DNA of 64,000 nt from Volvox africanus (taxonomy: Eukaryota; Chlorophyta; Chlorophyceae; Chlamydomonadales; Volvocaceae). Position 1 is the first letter of the stretch, and each line of letters starts with the position of its first letter. A program made the translations under genes and the position numbers. Where the stretch lies: assembly GCA_030268105.1 (NCBI GenBank), contig BSDZ01000010.1, forward strand, positions 4,378,001-4,442,000, written 5' to 3'. Positions 30,001 to 42,104 of this stretch are shown here, piece by piece. The notes under the pieces are model-generated. The model saw only the letters and a program-made list of their open reading frames with translations. It did not search any database and was not told the DNA's origin.

Positions 30001-31475
30001 AACCTGTATAAGTTACCTTCTCGTCGGCCTGCAATGACGATGTCTCCATAACGCTTCACGTAGACCATATGCTTGGTGAACATGATTTCCCCTTCATCGG
30101 ATTTGTCGTTGATAGACGAGACGGACAGGACTTTGACGCAGCTGTGTGGCACCACGTATACGTTGTTGATGGTGATTTTGGTGTCGGGGTAGAGTGTGGA
30201 CACCAGTATGAGGGTGCCTACTGCGATAGGTTGAATGGTTTCCCCACCCATGCTCGTGATGTCAAAACGTTCCCGTCGGCTTATTCCAACCACGTTGGTT
30301 AGCTCCCGTTCGTCGTACGTGATGTGGTGAGATGCGCCGGAGTCCACGTACCACCCTTGTAATTTGTCGTATTGGGATCCCACGAAAGCGCAGTTCTCTG
30401 GTTGATTGGATCGTCGCCCTCCACTCTCCTGATGACTTGTTGGCCTGGATAACGCTGTGGCGTCGACGGTGTTGTGGCTCCTGTTGCCCTGGCGGTTGTA
30501 GTTGCCATCTTGCCTGTCGCGTCTTATTTGGCCTGGAGGTTGTGGTATGCGTGGGGTGCGGCATTGTCGCGCGGTATGTCCATAATTTCCGCATAGTTGG
30601 CATTGCACTGTCCCGCCGTAGCCATAACCAGATCTGTGTTCATGTTGGCTTACTCCGTTGCGGCCATCTCTTCCATAACTCCATGCATCGCATTGATTGA
30701 TGATTGGCATATTCCTGTATCCTCGATCAAATGTGTTGCCGCGATGGTTCCATCCGTCGTGGCCGTTGTTGGCAGCGCTCCATGTGCCTCCTCGACTTGT
30801 GCCGGTAAATGCGACCGAATTATCTCCATAGTCGCGTTCAATTGTATCATTGCGATTGCGGCTAGTCTCGCTGTGATATTGTCCGGTGCTCCAATTGTCT
30901 CTTTGGCTTGTTGCACTGAAAGCAACGGAATCACCCTCTGCATCGACTCGTTTCTCAAAAGCCAATAGTTGAGCGCCCACTGTATCCAAATTGTATTGGC
31001 CATTGACTGTCAGCGTGGTAACAATAACCGAGAATTTCTTCGGTAGTCCCACCAGTAGATTGTAGGTAACTTCCCGTTCGGTAACGGGGTGTCCCACTTC
31101 CACCAAGTCCGTATATAGATTGCGGACGCGAGCCAGATATAAGGTTAGGGCTTCATTTTGTGCCATTTTAAGGGCTGACAGTTCAGCAACAAGCTGAGAT
31201 TTTCTTGCGTCGCTGCTTGCCGCAAAAACAGCCGCGAGCCTCTCCCATGCTCCCTTGGCGTTGGGCGCTGCTCTGATAATTGCCAAGTGATGATCTTGGA
31301 CATTTTTGACAAGGATGTTTCTGACCTTGTTTGACGCGGCGATGTCCTCGTCGGTCATTGGTTCGTCTCTCAGCCATCTATCCAGGTTGTTCTCTTGCAT
31401 CATAGATTGGAACCTGAACGACCACGTAGCATAATTGCTCAGACCTAATGGGTCTGATAACCTATCCTTTCCCAT
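27069..31475 (-). CDS. Copia Gag-Pol polyprotein, copy C (1,468 aa, intact)
   Basis: Full-length frame with the same domain order and catalytic residues as copy B. The integrase motif reads TPERNGAAER: Gln683 is Arg, near the catalytic E688, and this change is shared with copy D only. Other changes shared with D include QQTTHEP in the region between integrase and reverse transcriptase and LQRIVAASS in RNase H. All catalytic Asp/Glu residues are kept. Whether Arg at this usually Gln position is tolerated is unknown. Confidence 0.95.
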   Translation of the reverse strand: MGKDRLSDPLGLSNYATWSFRFQSMMQENNLDRWLRDEPMTDEDIAASNKVRNILVKNVQDHHLAIIRAAPNAKGAWERLAAVFAASSDARKSQLVAELSALKMAQNEALTLYLARVRNLYTDLVEVGHPVTEREVTYNLLVGLPKKFSVIVTTLTVNGQYNLDTVGAQLLAFEKRVDAEGDSVAFSATSQRDNWSTGQYHSETSRNRNDTIERDYGDNSVAFTGTSRGGTWSAANNGHDGWNHRGNTFDRGYRNMPIINQCDAWSYGRDGRNGVSQHEHRSGYGYGGTVQCQLCGNYGHTARQCRTPRIPQPPGQIRRDRQDGNYNRQGNRSHNTVDATALSRPTSHQESGGRRSNQPENCAFVGSQYDKLQGWYVDSGASHHITYDERELTNVVGISRRERFDITSMGGETIQPIAVGTLILVSTLYPDTKITINNVYVVPHSCVKVLSVSSINDKSDEGEIMFTKHMVYVKRYGDIVIAGRREGNLYRLECDVDQPNDAHFSFAGAAHAKLSSQSEGLWHRRFGHIGLGGLQKLIRHGMVIGVNDVPQQKVNPAKCETCVLSRQTRGTHKSTGHKSDRPMELIHVDVCGPMPDNTPNGSRYMTVLLDDCTKFSAVAFTNTKEAVKDKLVTMINQLENMCGHKTWEMRSDRGGEFINSQLQAFFASRGIRHGPTVGYTPERNGAAERLNRTLLEKMRALLLESKLPQKMWAEAAATANYLRNISPADGISRTPYELFTGKVPEVDHLRVFGCTAYVHVPKAKRNKLDPVSRRGIMVGYGDGGSYRILFSDGSVSRHSDVVFDEQQTTHEPYKPSDDNRDNAETDSDSDMDDPEPRPRAVPMPTNAHNGDGHDPNLPQPPPPVTRTASSYPNTERTGAVNDGAGPSGSQPRQDPIQPEDTDDSDSEDMATEEDMDVDNTRLANRYPIRVRKRPCEWWRTQRSVAARINMAARIQEPKSHHDAIRGPHRIKWQQAMNDEIIAHMTNGTWEIGIPPPGTNVLPCRWVYKLKTCPDGSIDRYKARLVAKGFAQREGVDFGELFAPTSRGSSFRAILAIAAARDFDVHQLDVSTAFLNGDLKEEIWMKPPPGYDLATPGAACRLLKSIYGLRQASRCWYDKLCTKFAEIGLTTSKSDQAMFVRANNSKGDVFVLVHVDDMCIAAKDPEMIRNLKAEISKLFKVRDLGRIEVFLGMEVRRQPNGEITLSQSSYVERILHKHGMSEVKPRAIPIAVGAKLHLDKDTELLEDPTPYRALIGELNYLAVSTRPDLGFALSMLSRFMAKPTKPAMGMAKGVLRYVAGTRNLGLQFRRESKEIIDGYCDSDWAGDTNSRRSTTGYVFRVNGTAISWSSQLQRIVAASSVEAEYQALSSAVREVLWLNKLCGDLNVDSDGIRINIDSQGALDLGNNPITSSRSKHIDVQHHMIRERVIEGDVALGHCRTEEMVADALTKPLPEGKFVWCRREMGLDDT

Positions 31476-31647
31476 TGCTGCGTGTTATAGTTCCCGATGT
31501 AGGCAGGCGATTATGGTCGTTGTTGACCAGAGGCGGCGGTCGCTGTGCTCCGTATTTGCCACCACCAATTGAAAACGCTTGGCCAAAAGATTGATGCCTA
31601 TGCCTTGACGAGATAATTACGGCTCAGAAGAGCCGGGGCTCATAACC

Positions 31648-31929
31648 TCTTACGAGGATAGGAGCAACCGATGCGAAACGTGGATAGATTACAATGTATT
31701 GACGCAAGAACCGTGTATATTTGGCATAAATAATTATAGTATCAACGTTAGTAACGCGCAAGACTAATTAGCGCAGAGTGCACACAAACAATATACTCGC
31801 GATAATAACTGTACGGCACTCGTCGCGATACCTAACTTACATCGCGGTTACTCGCACCTAAGTAAGAGCTATTGCACAACTGTTATCAGACGGTATTATG
31901 ATGACGTGAAATCCCGCATAATCACAACA
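31648..31929 (-). repeat. 5' LTR of copia copy C
   Basis: 282-bp repeat followed (on the minus strand) by the initiator-tRNA-like primer site at 31647-31630. Its outer end CACAACA abuts the ACAAC duplication. Confidence 0.96.
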
Positions 31930-31982
31930 ACAACGCCATCACCATTATTCACAGTGACCCTCCACAGAGGGTCATCCAAACG

Positions 31983-33448
31983 TTATTTGTACGCTTGAAC
32001 AGTGCTTCCTGAGGCAAGAAGCTCGGCTGGGTTTGTGGGTTCCAGCAGCTGTAACTGCCCATGATCCATGGCCCCTAACTGTGAAAGTACACCAAGTTCT
32101 GCTGCATCGGGTTCATCATCCTCAGATTCAGGATAACTATGTTGGCATAAGTTATCCAGGATTGCTGATATATATTCTAGAGTTTGCCGGTGATTAGGAT
32201 TGGCAGGATCAAGATCATCCATAACGTGAATGAGAGCAGAAACAAGTGAGGAGGGCAGAGCTGTTTCTTCCTGAACCTGCGAATGTCCACTGCTATCCCC
32301 TGACAACACCTCTGATGTATGCCCTGAACTGTCCGTGCTGCTACTGCTGTGGTCTTCATTATGATCATCAGAGGTGTTGAAGTCATTCTCATTGTCCATG
32401 TTTAAGTTGGTATCCTCTGGGAAAGAAAGTCTGCATCTCTTCATGTGCCCATAAAGCTGCGACCGTGTCCTTCCAGTAAATGGGCATTGAGTACATGCAT
32501 AAACCTCCTGACCAAGAGGGTCCTGACAACGACTGAACTTGTGCTTTTGCAGCCATGCATCTGTGAATTTTGCAGCACAGTAATATTGCATTCATTTAAT
32601 CATGCTGTCATGCAAGTAAGGAGATACGTAGATGTAGCTTGCATGCCAATTTGGCGTGAGGGATATTTTAATTTTTTCCGTGCATACATGCATGGCCACG
32701 GTGGATGGCAATTGGAAGGGTTTCATTGGACCCATCCAAACAAACCACAGTGCCTGGCTCATCACACCAAAGCCCGGGCTAGTATGAATAACTGTACTTT
32801 GATTTAAAATTATTGACAGCATGAGTGGGTGGCTGGTACGAGATGAGTGCACAATGAATGTTCCAAATAAATATATCCCTTAAAAACCTATATGAACATA
32901 AGTCATCCGTGCGCACCTGATATGTTATCCCTTTTGGATGAGGCTGGGCGCTTGTTCAGAAGCCTTCCACTGCCTCCAAGGAGGCGGCCAAGAACTTTAA
33001 CATGGTACTGGTTATGTAAGCCGTACAAGCCAAGATGTTTATCTCGATCTGATAGCACGTCCCCTCTACTAGAAGTCAACCTCCAAACTGATCCAGGTTG
33101 AAATGTAAATAAGGAATTACTGGAGACGAAGTCCATGAGCTGTCCCACAGTTGAGTCCGTACTTCCAGAAAACGTCAACGTCCGTGACCCAGGTAAAACG
33201 ATGAAAAGCTGAAGAGCTCGTTCATCATGATTGGACTGTGTAAATGACACCGTTGAGCAGTATCGCCCTATCGTAACGCCCAACACTGTGATGAGAACAA
33301 AAACAGAAGAACCCATGAGGATCCACACTAAATATTCTGTAACATATACATCAACTAAAACAGGGGCATACAGAGCAACGTAAGAGGCAACAGCAATACC
33401 GAAAGTAATGCCACAGAAAAAGCCTAATAAAAGGTGGGCCATGAGCAT
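31983..33448 (-). CDS. Gene Q, unit C: membrane/ubiquitin-like/zinc-finger protein
   Basis: Proposed exons are 33448-32917 and 32560-31983, about 369 aa. This unit has the shorter C-terminus, ending EPTNPAELLASGSTVQAYK at TAA. It lacks the extra base found in units A and B. Directly after the TAA the same frame reads RLDDPLWRVTVNNGDGV, where the copia of this unit interrupts it. All domains upstream are intact. Confidence 0.6.
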
Positions 33449-34233
33449 GTAATAATATACAGTAAAGTAGCAGGATCAGACTGTTTTTCCTTACAGAACT
33501 GATATCTGACAAAGGGAAACGACTCCTCCATTGTATGGAGTGGTACAGGCAGTACTCATGCATGTGGAGTACGAGATATTAAAGTGGAACGTGCATGTCC
33601 GCGTAATTTACACTTGAAGTAAATTTTCAATAACGAATGATAGACTTGAATAGTAAATTACATGCATACGCACAGGAAGCTCCTTATACATGCATGTACG
33701 TGAAATACTGGGATACAGCCTCATCATCATACTTCCAGGAGCTTGCTAATAAGAAACTTGATTAACATTCCTTAAAAATAATTTATGACGTTTCTCATGA
33801 ACTCGTTGACTAGCTTTTACGACAACCAACCGTTACATGCCGCAAATCGCTAGCCGCATGCGAAGAGCTAAACAGATTTTTTATGTAGGACGACGGCAAT
33901 CATCAATATTATTGTAAAATAACATTCTTTATTGCTGCTGCACCTTGTATATATGTTAAGATTTAAAGGCTAGTGCACAGCATAACTTTTATAGCAGTTG
34001 CTCTTGCTTGCTTCACGGGTGGCATTAAATGTACATATAAAGGATGTTGTAAAGCAGGGTTACGAAACATTGTTGCTTACATGGGATTGATTGGCAGCAG
34101 CACAACCCTGGACGGAGTACCAAAGCACTTCTCTTCACTTTTTAGTAGTACGTAGGGCCCATGCCTCATGTCTGCAGCTGTATGTATCCTGCTGAAGGAG
34201 CAAGTTATTTGCAATAGTACAACCTTTTAATGA

Positions 34234-36671
34234 ATGGAGACACATTCACCAGTTGTTTGTAAACTGCTGGTCTGCTGTCCTAATGAAGAAAAGAGGCGTA
34301 TTGATACTGAGATAAATCTGTCAGTGGTAGATTTCGAGCAGCTCCTTACTGATGCAGCTGGCGCAAAATCAATCAGTGAAGTTTCAGTTCAGGTTTTAGA
34401 CTCGGAGGATGAGGATGGCAAGCTTGTGGCCCAGCAGGTGGCGCCTGTGCAGCTGCTTAGCCGCTGCACTCGGTGGCTGAAGAAGGAAATTAGCGCGCCT
34501 TTCAAGGGGAAGGCTTGGAACCAGGCTCAGAAGAAACTAACTATCCACGTATCCCTAAAACAGCCATCTGTTCAATTGGTATCCCCTGAAGTAAGCAGAA
34601 TCAGTATACGAAAGGATCATGATCGTGGTGAGCCATTAAAATGGAGCAGGTCATATGACCAGGCCGCCATCAACAAAGCCGTCCGCGACAACGTGCCGTA
34701 CAACCTCGACAGCAGCCTGAAGAATCCACGGGTCCTCATTGCGAAGGATATTCAACGTGAGCCGCATCTGCAGCCCGTTTGGGATAAGTGCTTTGCTGCT
34801 GGCTTTGCACAAGTGGCTGACTTACAGCCAAGAGTTACGGTCGACTGCTTCAAGAAGAAATGGCAAAAGTACGTACATGTTTATTTTCCTAATGTCATGC
34901 TTCTAGTGATTATCTTGTTTGTGGTAATCATACATGCCATCCATATCACTAGCTTACTTTCAGTGGGGACAGACAACAATAGAATGAAGCATGCACAGCA
35001 TCATAAGTAAGCACTTTCATTCGGTGCATCCCATGTACTTTGTAGATACGCAACGGATTACAATGCCCAACGTGCAAGGGATGAAAAGGTGAAGGCCACC
35101 CACAAGGAGGAACTTGCCTGCAAGCCAGGTTTGTGAGCTCCTATCCTACTGCTACTGTCATCCATATACTTGTTTTACAACATTTTTTGATCAGGTTGAT
35201 TGATAAAAAAATTCCTTTCTATGTATTTTGAAAAATGGAATTTGGGGTAAGCGTGGGCCAAAGATTTGTTTTACGACAGAGGACATGCACGCCGCTTACG
35301 CTATGTACTGGATTACGAAAATTTTTGACAATGATGTGTATTATGGCATCTGGCGTTGATGTTCGTCTTCGCATTATTTTTATGTAGAGGACCTTGAGAA
35401 GAAGCCATGGAAGAAGCTATGGAACAAGGAGTCTCGGGCAGCCTGGAGGAGCTTCAAGTACGCTCAGCCAGATAACCCAGATGCGGGTCCCAGTGAGCGC
35501 CGCATTGCGATGGAGGATTTGAATGTGACAGATCGGCAGCAGGAGCTTATTAATGCACTTGTGCAGCGGAAGCAGATTGAAAGCAGTAAGACATCCTTCA
35601 CCGTACCAGCCACTCCAGTGCCGGTTGGAGCTGGTGGAACAGCTCAGCATACACCAGGCCTTGGTGCACTGGAGTTGCCAAAAGGCACTACGGTAAGATG
35701 TGATTATGCATGTGTTCACTTTTATTATTGCTGCTGCTTCGCCACCCTAATAGTACGTACTTCTTAGTATGTTTGCAGAAAGTACGTCACAGTTCATGCA
35801 TAACATTTGTTTCTTATTTTAGCTAGTTAAACAATAACAATTTTTTCATGCCTTTATTTCCTCATTTACGAAATGCTTAATTGCTACCAAACCGCAGAAA
35901 AGCGGCCAAAATGACGAGCCACCAGGAACTCAGGATGGGCGCACTAGCCAACGCCAAAAGCAGCCCGCACATGGTGAAGATGCATTGATGATGGTGCTGG
36001 CTGCCAATGCAGCTCGCATACATCAGAAGGAGAAGGAGATCAAGGCCGCTAGACGCCGACAGGTTAGTCCAAATAATAGTGGTAAAGAGAGTGGATGAAG
36101 GGGTGTGCAAATTTCCAGGCGCGCTTAGCAAGGTTATTGCAGGATGGGTGATGTACATTACTGATTGCATGTACAGGGAGGGATGTACAGGTCATTAATG
36201 TCCTTTAACCTGTTTTCTCCATTTTGTCTTTTATGTAATTGTTCCTATATTCCTCAAACATACTTCCTTTTCATGTAGGCAAAGAGTTCAGAGCCCTCTA
36301 AGGCAAGGAACTCCAGCAGGAATGCTACAAACTCAAGCAAGGCGGCAGCGAAAAAGGTACAGCCCATTCATCCTGTCTTCCCGTTTTAGTGAGTTGTAAT
36401 TTTATGTTTCGTTCTAGTCTTTTAATTTGCTGCGTGCTTTGTGGTTTGATGTGGTATATGTCGATTTGTTTTTCTCTTTTTTAATAAAAAATGTAAGCTT
36501 ATCATTTCTAAAATCATATATGTATGTTAATGGTGGGCCTTGAAGGTAACGAACAATGACGATGTGTGGCCATCCACGAAAGTGAGACGGACAAGCACGG
36601 GCATCAAAAGAAAGGTACATTATATTGAGGCCCATAGGTCTGGTATTCCAAGCATCTTTCGGAGGACATAA
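34234..36671 (+). CDS. Gene P, unit D: intact open frame
   Basis: Proposed exons are 34234-34868, 35046-35128, 35388-35692, 35898-36062, 36279-36356 and 36546-36671. Differences from unit A include Glu-to-Asp in exon 1 (SYDQAA) and Glu-to-Asp in exon 2 (RARDEK), the latter shared with E and F. No lesion is seen, and the upstream region is free of insertions, so this is one of the two or three copies most likely to be expressed normally. Confidence 0.63.
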
Positions 36672-36957
36672 AGACTGGGTGGAACATGGTTACCAGGAGG
36701 TTAGCAGATATCCCTCAAGAACCGTAGCTGTCGATCTGCAACCACATCTCAAACACGTCCAGCCATCTTTTCTTTCAGCCAGGCATATCCAAACTGACCC
36801 ACGGTTATTCTTGCCTCTGCATGCATTCAATATGCATGTACATGCAGGAGAACAATCTTATTTTCTTCCAAAGGCATGCATCCGTCAAACAAGGCAAGAT
36901 GTTTAATAATGCCCTACAATAGGCCTCAACACTTCTCTTACCTTGGCACACTACAAC

Positions 36958-37239
36958 TCTTACGAGGATAGGAGCAACCGATGCGAAACGTGGATAGATT
37001 ACAATGTATTGACGCAAGAACCGTGTATATTTGGCATAAATAATTATATTATCAACGTTAGTAACGCGCAAGACTAATTAGCGCAGAGTGCGCACAAACA
37101 ATATACTCGCGATAATAACTGTACGGCACTCGTCGCGATACCTAACTTACATCGCGGTTACTCGCACCTAAGTAAGAGCTATTGCACAACTGTTATCAGA
37201 CGGTATTATGATGACGTGAAATCCCGCATAATCACAACA
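36958..37239 (-). repeat. 3' LTR of copia copy D
   Basis: 282-bp repeat with the same diagnostic bases as the 3' LTR of copy C (37049 and 37092). Confidence 0.95.
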
Positions 37240-37544
37240 CACCCCCTCGGGATGCACGTCATGGTCGAATAGGGCACTCCAATATCACACCCCCTCAAAG
37301 ATAGTAGCGTCAAGTTACTAAGTATCACTGAAATAAACCTCTACGATAAGGCAATTGAGACGATGCTGGACTGGTGCTGTTAGATGCCACAACAAGAATA
37401 AGTAATCCTTCGCTTATGAACGTTATTGTCAAAAGAAATAATGACCTCACTATCAAAAACAGCTTAACTACAGCCAGCCACCCGGGCTCACGCCTTATTG
37501 GCCTATATGAGCTGGTTTCTACCAACAGATCGATGGCTTCTTTG

Positions 37545-40500
37545 TCAGGTATCGTCTAGTCCCATTTCACGGCGGCACCAGACAAACTTTCCTTCTGGCA
37601 GTGGTTTGGTCAATGCGTCCGCCACCATCTCCTCCGTGCGGCAATGCCCCAGTGCCACGTCGCCCTCTATCACTCTCTCGCGAATCATGTGGTGCTGTAC
37701 ATCAATATGCTTAGACCGTGATGATGTAATGGGGTTGTTGCCTAGGTCTAAGGCCCCTTGTGAGTCTATGTTGATTCTGATTCCGTCGGAGTCCACATTA
37801 AGGTCCCCGCATAGCTTATTCAACCAGAGGACTTCCCTGACTGCGCTGGAAAGGGCCTGGTATTCAGCCTCCACGGATGACGCTGCCACAATGCGCTGCA
37901 ACTGACTGCTCCAGCTGATTGCGGTACCATTAACGTGAAATACGTACCCAGTCGTGGATCGCCTTGAGTTAGTGTCTCCTGCCCAGTCCGAATCGCAATA
38001 TCCATCGATGATCTCCTTGCTCTCCCGCCGGAACTGTAGGCCCAGGTTGCGCGTGCCCGCCACGTAGCGAAGGACCCCCTTTGCCATGCCCATTGCGGGT
38101 TTGGTTGGCTTGGCCATGAACCGTGACAACATGCTGAGGGCGAAGCCAAGGTCTGGACGCGTGCTGACTGCCAGGTAGTTGAGCTCACCAATGAGTGCTC
38201 TGTACGGCGTCGGATCCTCCAACAGCTCGGTGTCTTTGTCCAGGTGAAGTTTTGCTCCCACAGCTATGGGGATGGCTCTGGGTTTAACCTCGCTCATGCC
38301 ATGCTTATGTAGGATGCGTTCCACATAGCTGGATTGTGATAACGTGATCTCTCCATTGGGTTGCCGTCGAACTTCCATGCCCAGAAATACCTCAATGCGG
38401 CCAAGATCTCTTACCTTGAATAGTTTGCTGATTTCTGCCTTGAGATTTCGGATCATCTCGGGGTCTTTAGCCGCAATGCACATGTCGTCCACGTGGACCA
38501 GCACGAACACATCTCCTTTGCTGTTGTTTGCTCTCACGAACATCGCTTGGTCAGATTTGGATGTGGTGAGTCCGATTTCAGCGAATTTGGTGCATAGTTT
38601 GTCGTACCAGCAGCGGGATGCTTGGCGGAGGCCATATATCGACTTGAGTAGCCGGCAGGCAGCTCCTGGGGTCGCCAGGTCGTATCCCGGTGGTGGTTTC
38701 ATCCAGATTTCCTCTTTGAGGTCGCCGTTCAAAAAGGCCGTGGAGACATCTAGTTGGTGTACGTCGAAGTCCCTGGCGGCGGCGATGGCTAGGATGGCCC
38801 GGAATGATGAGCCTCGTGATGTAGGTGCAAACAGTTCTCCAAAATCCACCCCCTCGCGTTGTGCGAAGCCCTTCGCAACCAGACGCGCCTTGTATCTGTC
38901 GATTGAGCCATCAGGGCATGTCTTGAGTTTGTAGACCCAGCGGCAGGGCAGGATGTTTGTGCCAGGCGGTGGGATGCCAATTTCCCAGGTGCCGTTGGTC
39001 ATGTGGGCAATTATCTCGTCGTTCATCGCTTGTTGCCACTTGATGCGGTGAGGGCCTCTAATCGCATCATGGTGAGATTTGGGTTCTTGTATTCTGGCGG
39101 CCATGTTGATACGCGCTGCCACCGATCTTTGAGTGCGCCACCACTCACATGGGCGCTTTCGCACGCGGATGGGGTAGCGGTTGGCTAACCTCGTGTTGTC
39201 CACATCCATGTCTTCTTCTGTTGCCATGTCTTCACTGTCGGAGTCGTCGGTGTCCTCAGGTTGTATTGGGTCTTGCCTTGGTTGGCTTCCTGATGGGCCC
39301 GCTCCATCGTTGACGGCTCCTGTTCTCTCTGTGTTTGGATAGCTTGACGCCGTGCGTGTTACGGGAGGTGGTGGTTGAGGCAGATTCGGGTCGTGGCCAT
39401 CACCATTGTGTGCATTGGTGGGCATAGGGACAGCTCTTGGTCGTGGCTCTGGGTCATCCATGTCGGAATCGGAGTCAGTTTCAGCATTGTCACGGTTGTC
39501 GTCCGAGGGTTTGTATGGTTCGTGCGTGGTCTGTTGTTCATCGAATACGACATCGCTGTGTCTTGATACTGACCCGTCCGAGAATAATATCCGGTAGCTG
39601 CCCCCATCGCCATATCCCACCATTATACCTCGTCGACTCACGGGATCCAGTTTGTTGCGCTTGGCCTTGGGCACGTGGACATAAGCCGTGCAGCCAAAAA
39701 CGCGCAAGTGATCGACCTCTGGAACCTTTCCAGTGAAGAGCTCGTACGGGGTACGGGAAATGCCATCTGCTGGGGATATATTGCGTAGGTAGTTGGCTGT
39801 GGCTGCCGCCTCAGCCCACATTTTTTGAGGGAGTTTGGATTCAAGCAATAGGGCGCGCATCTTTTCCAGCAGGGTCCGGTTTAACCGCTCTGCAGCGCCA
39901 TTTCGTTCAGGGGTGTATCCAACAGTTGGCCCATGCCTGATCCCTCTGGAAGCAAAGAAGGCTTGTAGTTGGGAATTGATGAATTCTCCTCCTCTGTCGG
40001 ATCGCATCTCCCACGTTTTATGTCCACACATGTTCTCCAGCTGATTTATCATCGTTACCAGCTTGTCCTTAACCGCCTCCTTGGTGTTGGTGAATGCAAC
40101 TGCTGAAAATTTTGTGCAGTCATCCAACAGCACAGTCATGTACCGTGACCCATTTGGGGTGTTGTCCGGCATGGGGCCGCAGACGTCCACATGAATGAGC
40201 TCCATTGGTTTATCAGATTTGTGCCCCGTGGATTTGTGGGTTCCGCGCGTTTGCCGTGATAAAACACAAGTCTCGCACTTGGCGGGGTTGACCTTCTGTT
40301 GTGGTACATCGTTGACGCCTATCACCATTCCGTGCCTGATTAGCTTCTGCAGACCTCCGAGTCCGATGTGCCCAAAGCGTCGGTGCCACAGGCCTTCGCT
40401 TTGGCTTGACAGCTTAGCGTGGGCAGCACCGGCAAAGCTGAAATGTGCGTCGTTAGGTTGATCGACGTCGCACTCCAACCTGTATAAGTTACCTTCTCGT

Positions 40501-41932
40501 CGGCCTGCAATGACGATGTCTCCATAACGCTTCACGTAGACCATATGCTTGGTGAACATGATTTCCCCTTCATCGGATTTGTCGTTGATAGACGAGACGG
40601 ACAGGACTTTGACGCAGCTGTGTGGCACCACGTATACGTTGTTGATGGTGATTTTGGTGTCGGGGTAGAGTGTGGACACCAGTATGAGGGTGCCTACTGC
40701 GATAGGTTGAATGGTTTCCCCACCCATGCTCGTGATGTCAAAACGTTCCCGTCGGCTTATTCCAACCACGTTGGTTAGCTCCCGTTCGTCGTACGTGATG
40801 TGGTGAGATGCGCCGGAGTCCACGTACCACCCTTGTAATTTGTCGTATTGGGATCCCACGAAAGCGCAGTTCTCTGGTTGATTGGATCGTCGCCCTCCAC
40901 TCTCCTGATGACTTGTTGGCCTGGATAACGCTGTGGCGTCGACGGTGTTGTGGCTCCTGTTGCCCTGGCGGTTGTAGTTGCCATCTTGCCTGTCGCGTCT
41001 TATTTGGCCTGGAGGTTGTGGTATGCGTGGGGTGCGGCATTGTCGCGCGGTATGTCCATAATTTCCGCATAGTTGGCATTGCACTGTCCCGCCGTAGCCA
41101 TAACCAGATCTGTGTTCATGTTGGCTTACTCCGTTGCGGCCATCTCTTCCATAACTCCATGCATCGCATTGATTGATGATTGGCATATTCCTGTATCCTC
41201 GATCAAATGTGTTGCCGCGATGGTTCCATCCGTCGTGGCCGTTGTTGGCAGCGCTCCATGTGCCTCCTCGACTTGTGCCGGTAAATGCGACCGAATTATC
41301 TCCATAGTCGCGTTCAATTGTATCATTGCGATTGCGGCTAGTCTCGCTGTGATATTGTCCGGTGCTCCAATTGTCTCTTTGGCTTGTTGCACTGAAAGCA
41401 ACGGAATCACCCTCTGCATCGACTCGTTTCTCAAAAGCCAATAGTTGAGCGCCCACGGTATCCAAATTGTATTGGCCATTGACTGTCAGCGTGGTAACAA
41501 TAACCGAGAATTTCTTCGGTAGTCCCACCAGTAGATTGTAGGTAACTTCCCGTTCGGTAACGGGGTGTCCCACTTCCACCAAGTCCGTATATAGATTGCG
41601 GACGCGAGCCAGATATAAGATTAGGGCTTCATTTTGTGCCATTTTAAGGGCTGACAGTTCAGCAACAAGCTGAGATTTTCTTGCGTCGCTGCTTGCCGCA
41701 AAAACAGCCGCGAGCCTCTCCCATGCTCCCTTGGCGTTGGGCGCTGCTCTGATAATTGCCAAGTGATGATCTTGGACATTTTTGACAAGGATGTTTCTGA
41801 CCTTGTTTGACGCGGCGATGTCCTCGTCGGTCATCTATCCAGGTTGTTCTCTTGCATCATAGATTGGAACCTGAACGACCACGTAGCATAATTGCTCAGA
41901 CCTAATGGGTCTGATAACCTATCCTTTCCCAT
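37545..41932 (-). pseudogene. Copia Gag-Pol, copy D, frameshifted near the N-terminus
   Basis: The original ATG at 41932 opens a frame that is shifted after about 32 codons by a 19-bp deletion between two short CAT repeats (around 41834-41837). An internal ATG at 41834 restores a 1,429-residue frame that lacks the first 39 residues of Gag but keeps knuckle, protease, integrase, reverse transcriptase and RNase H. Extra substitutions relative to copy C include Val-to-Ile in the GTN-LPCRW motif, Arg-to-His in RNase H and Arg-to-Lys in the pre-integrase region. Particle assembly would probably fail, though enzymes could be made. Confidence 0.9.
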
Positions 41933-42104
41933 TGCTGCGTGTTATAGTTCCCGATGTAGGCAGGCGATTATGGTCGTTGTTGACCAGAGGCGGCGGTCGC
42001 TGTGCTCCGTATTTGCCACCACCAATTGAAAACGCTTGGCCAAAAGATTGATGCCTATGCCTTGACGAGATAATTACGGCTCAGAAGAGCCGGGGCTCAT
42101 AACC

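Larger units (their letters stand above)
26482..31929 (-). mobile_element. Ty1/copia LTR retrotransposon, copy C (intact)
   Basis: This minus-strand element is 5,448 bp with the 5' LTR at 31648-31929 and the 3' LTR at 26482-26763. The duplication ACAAC is at 26477-26481 and 31930-31934. The two LTRs differ at two bases (26573/31739 and 26616/31782), and exactly these differences recur in copy D. It lies in the convergent region between P and Q, inside the open segment downstream of the Q stop, in the same orientation as Q. Confidence 0.97.
15472..33486 (+). repeat. Tandem array unit C (LINE- and copia-bearing, 18 kb)
   Basis: Third unit. It holds a LINE at 16027-23554 upstream of gene P and a minus-strand copia at 26482-31929 between genes P and Q. 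Subtracting both insertions and their duplications (7,538 and 5,453 bp) leaves 5,024 bp. One extra base lies in P intron 5 and one base is missing at the C-terminus of Q relative to unit A. Confidence 0.97.
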
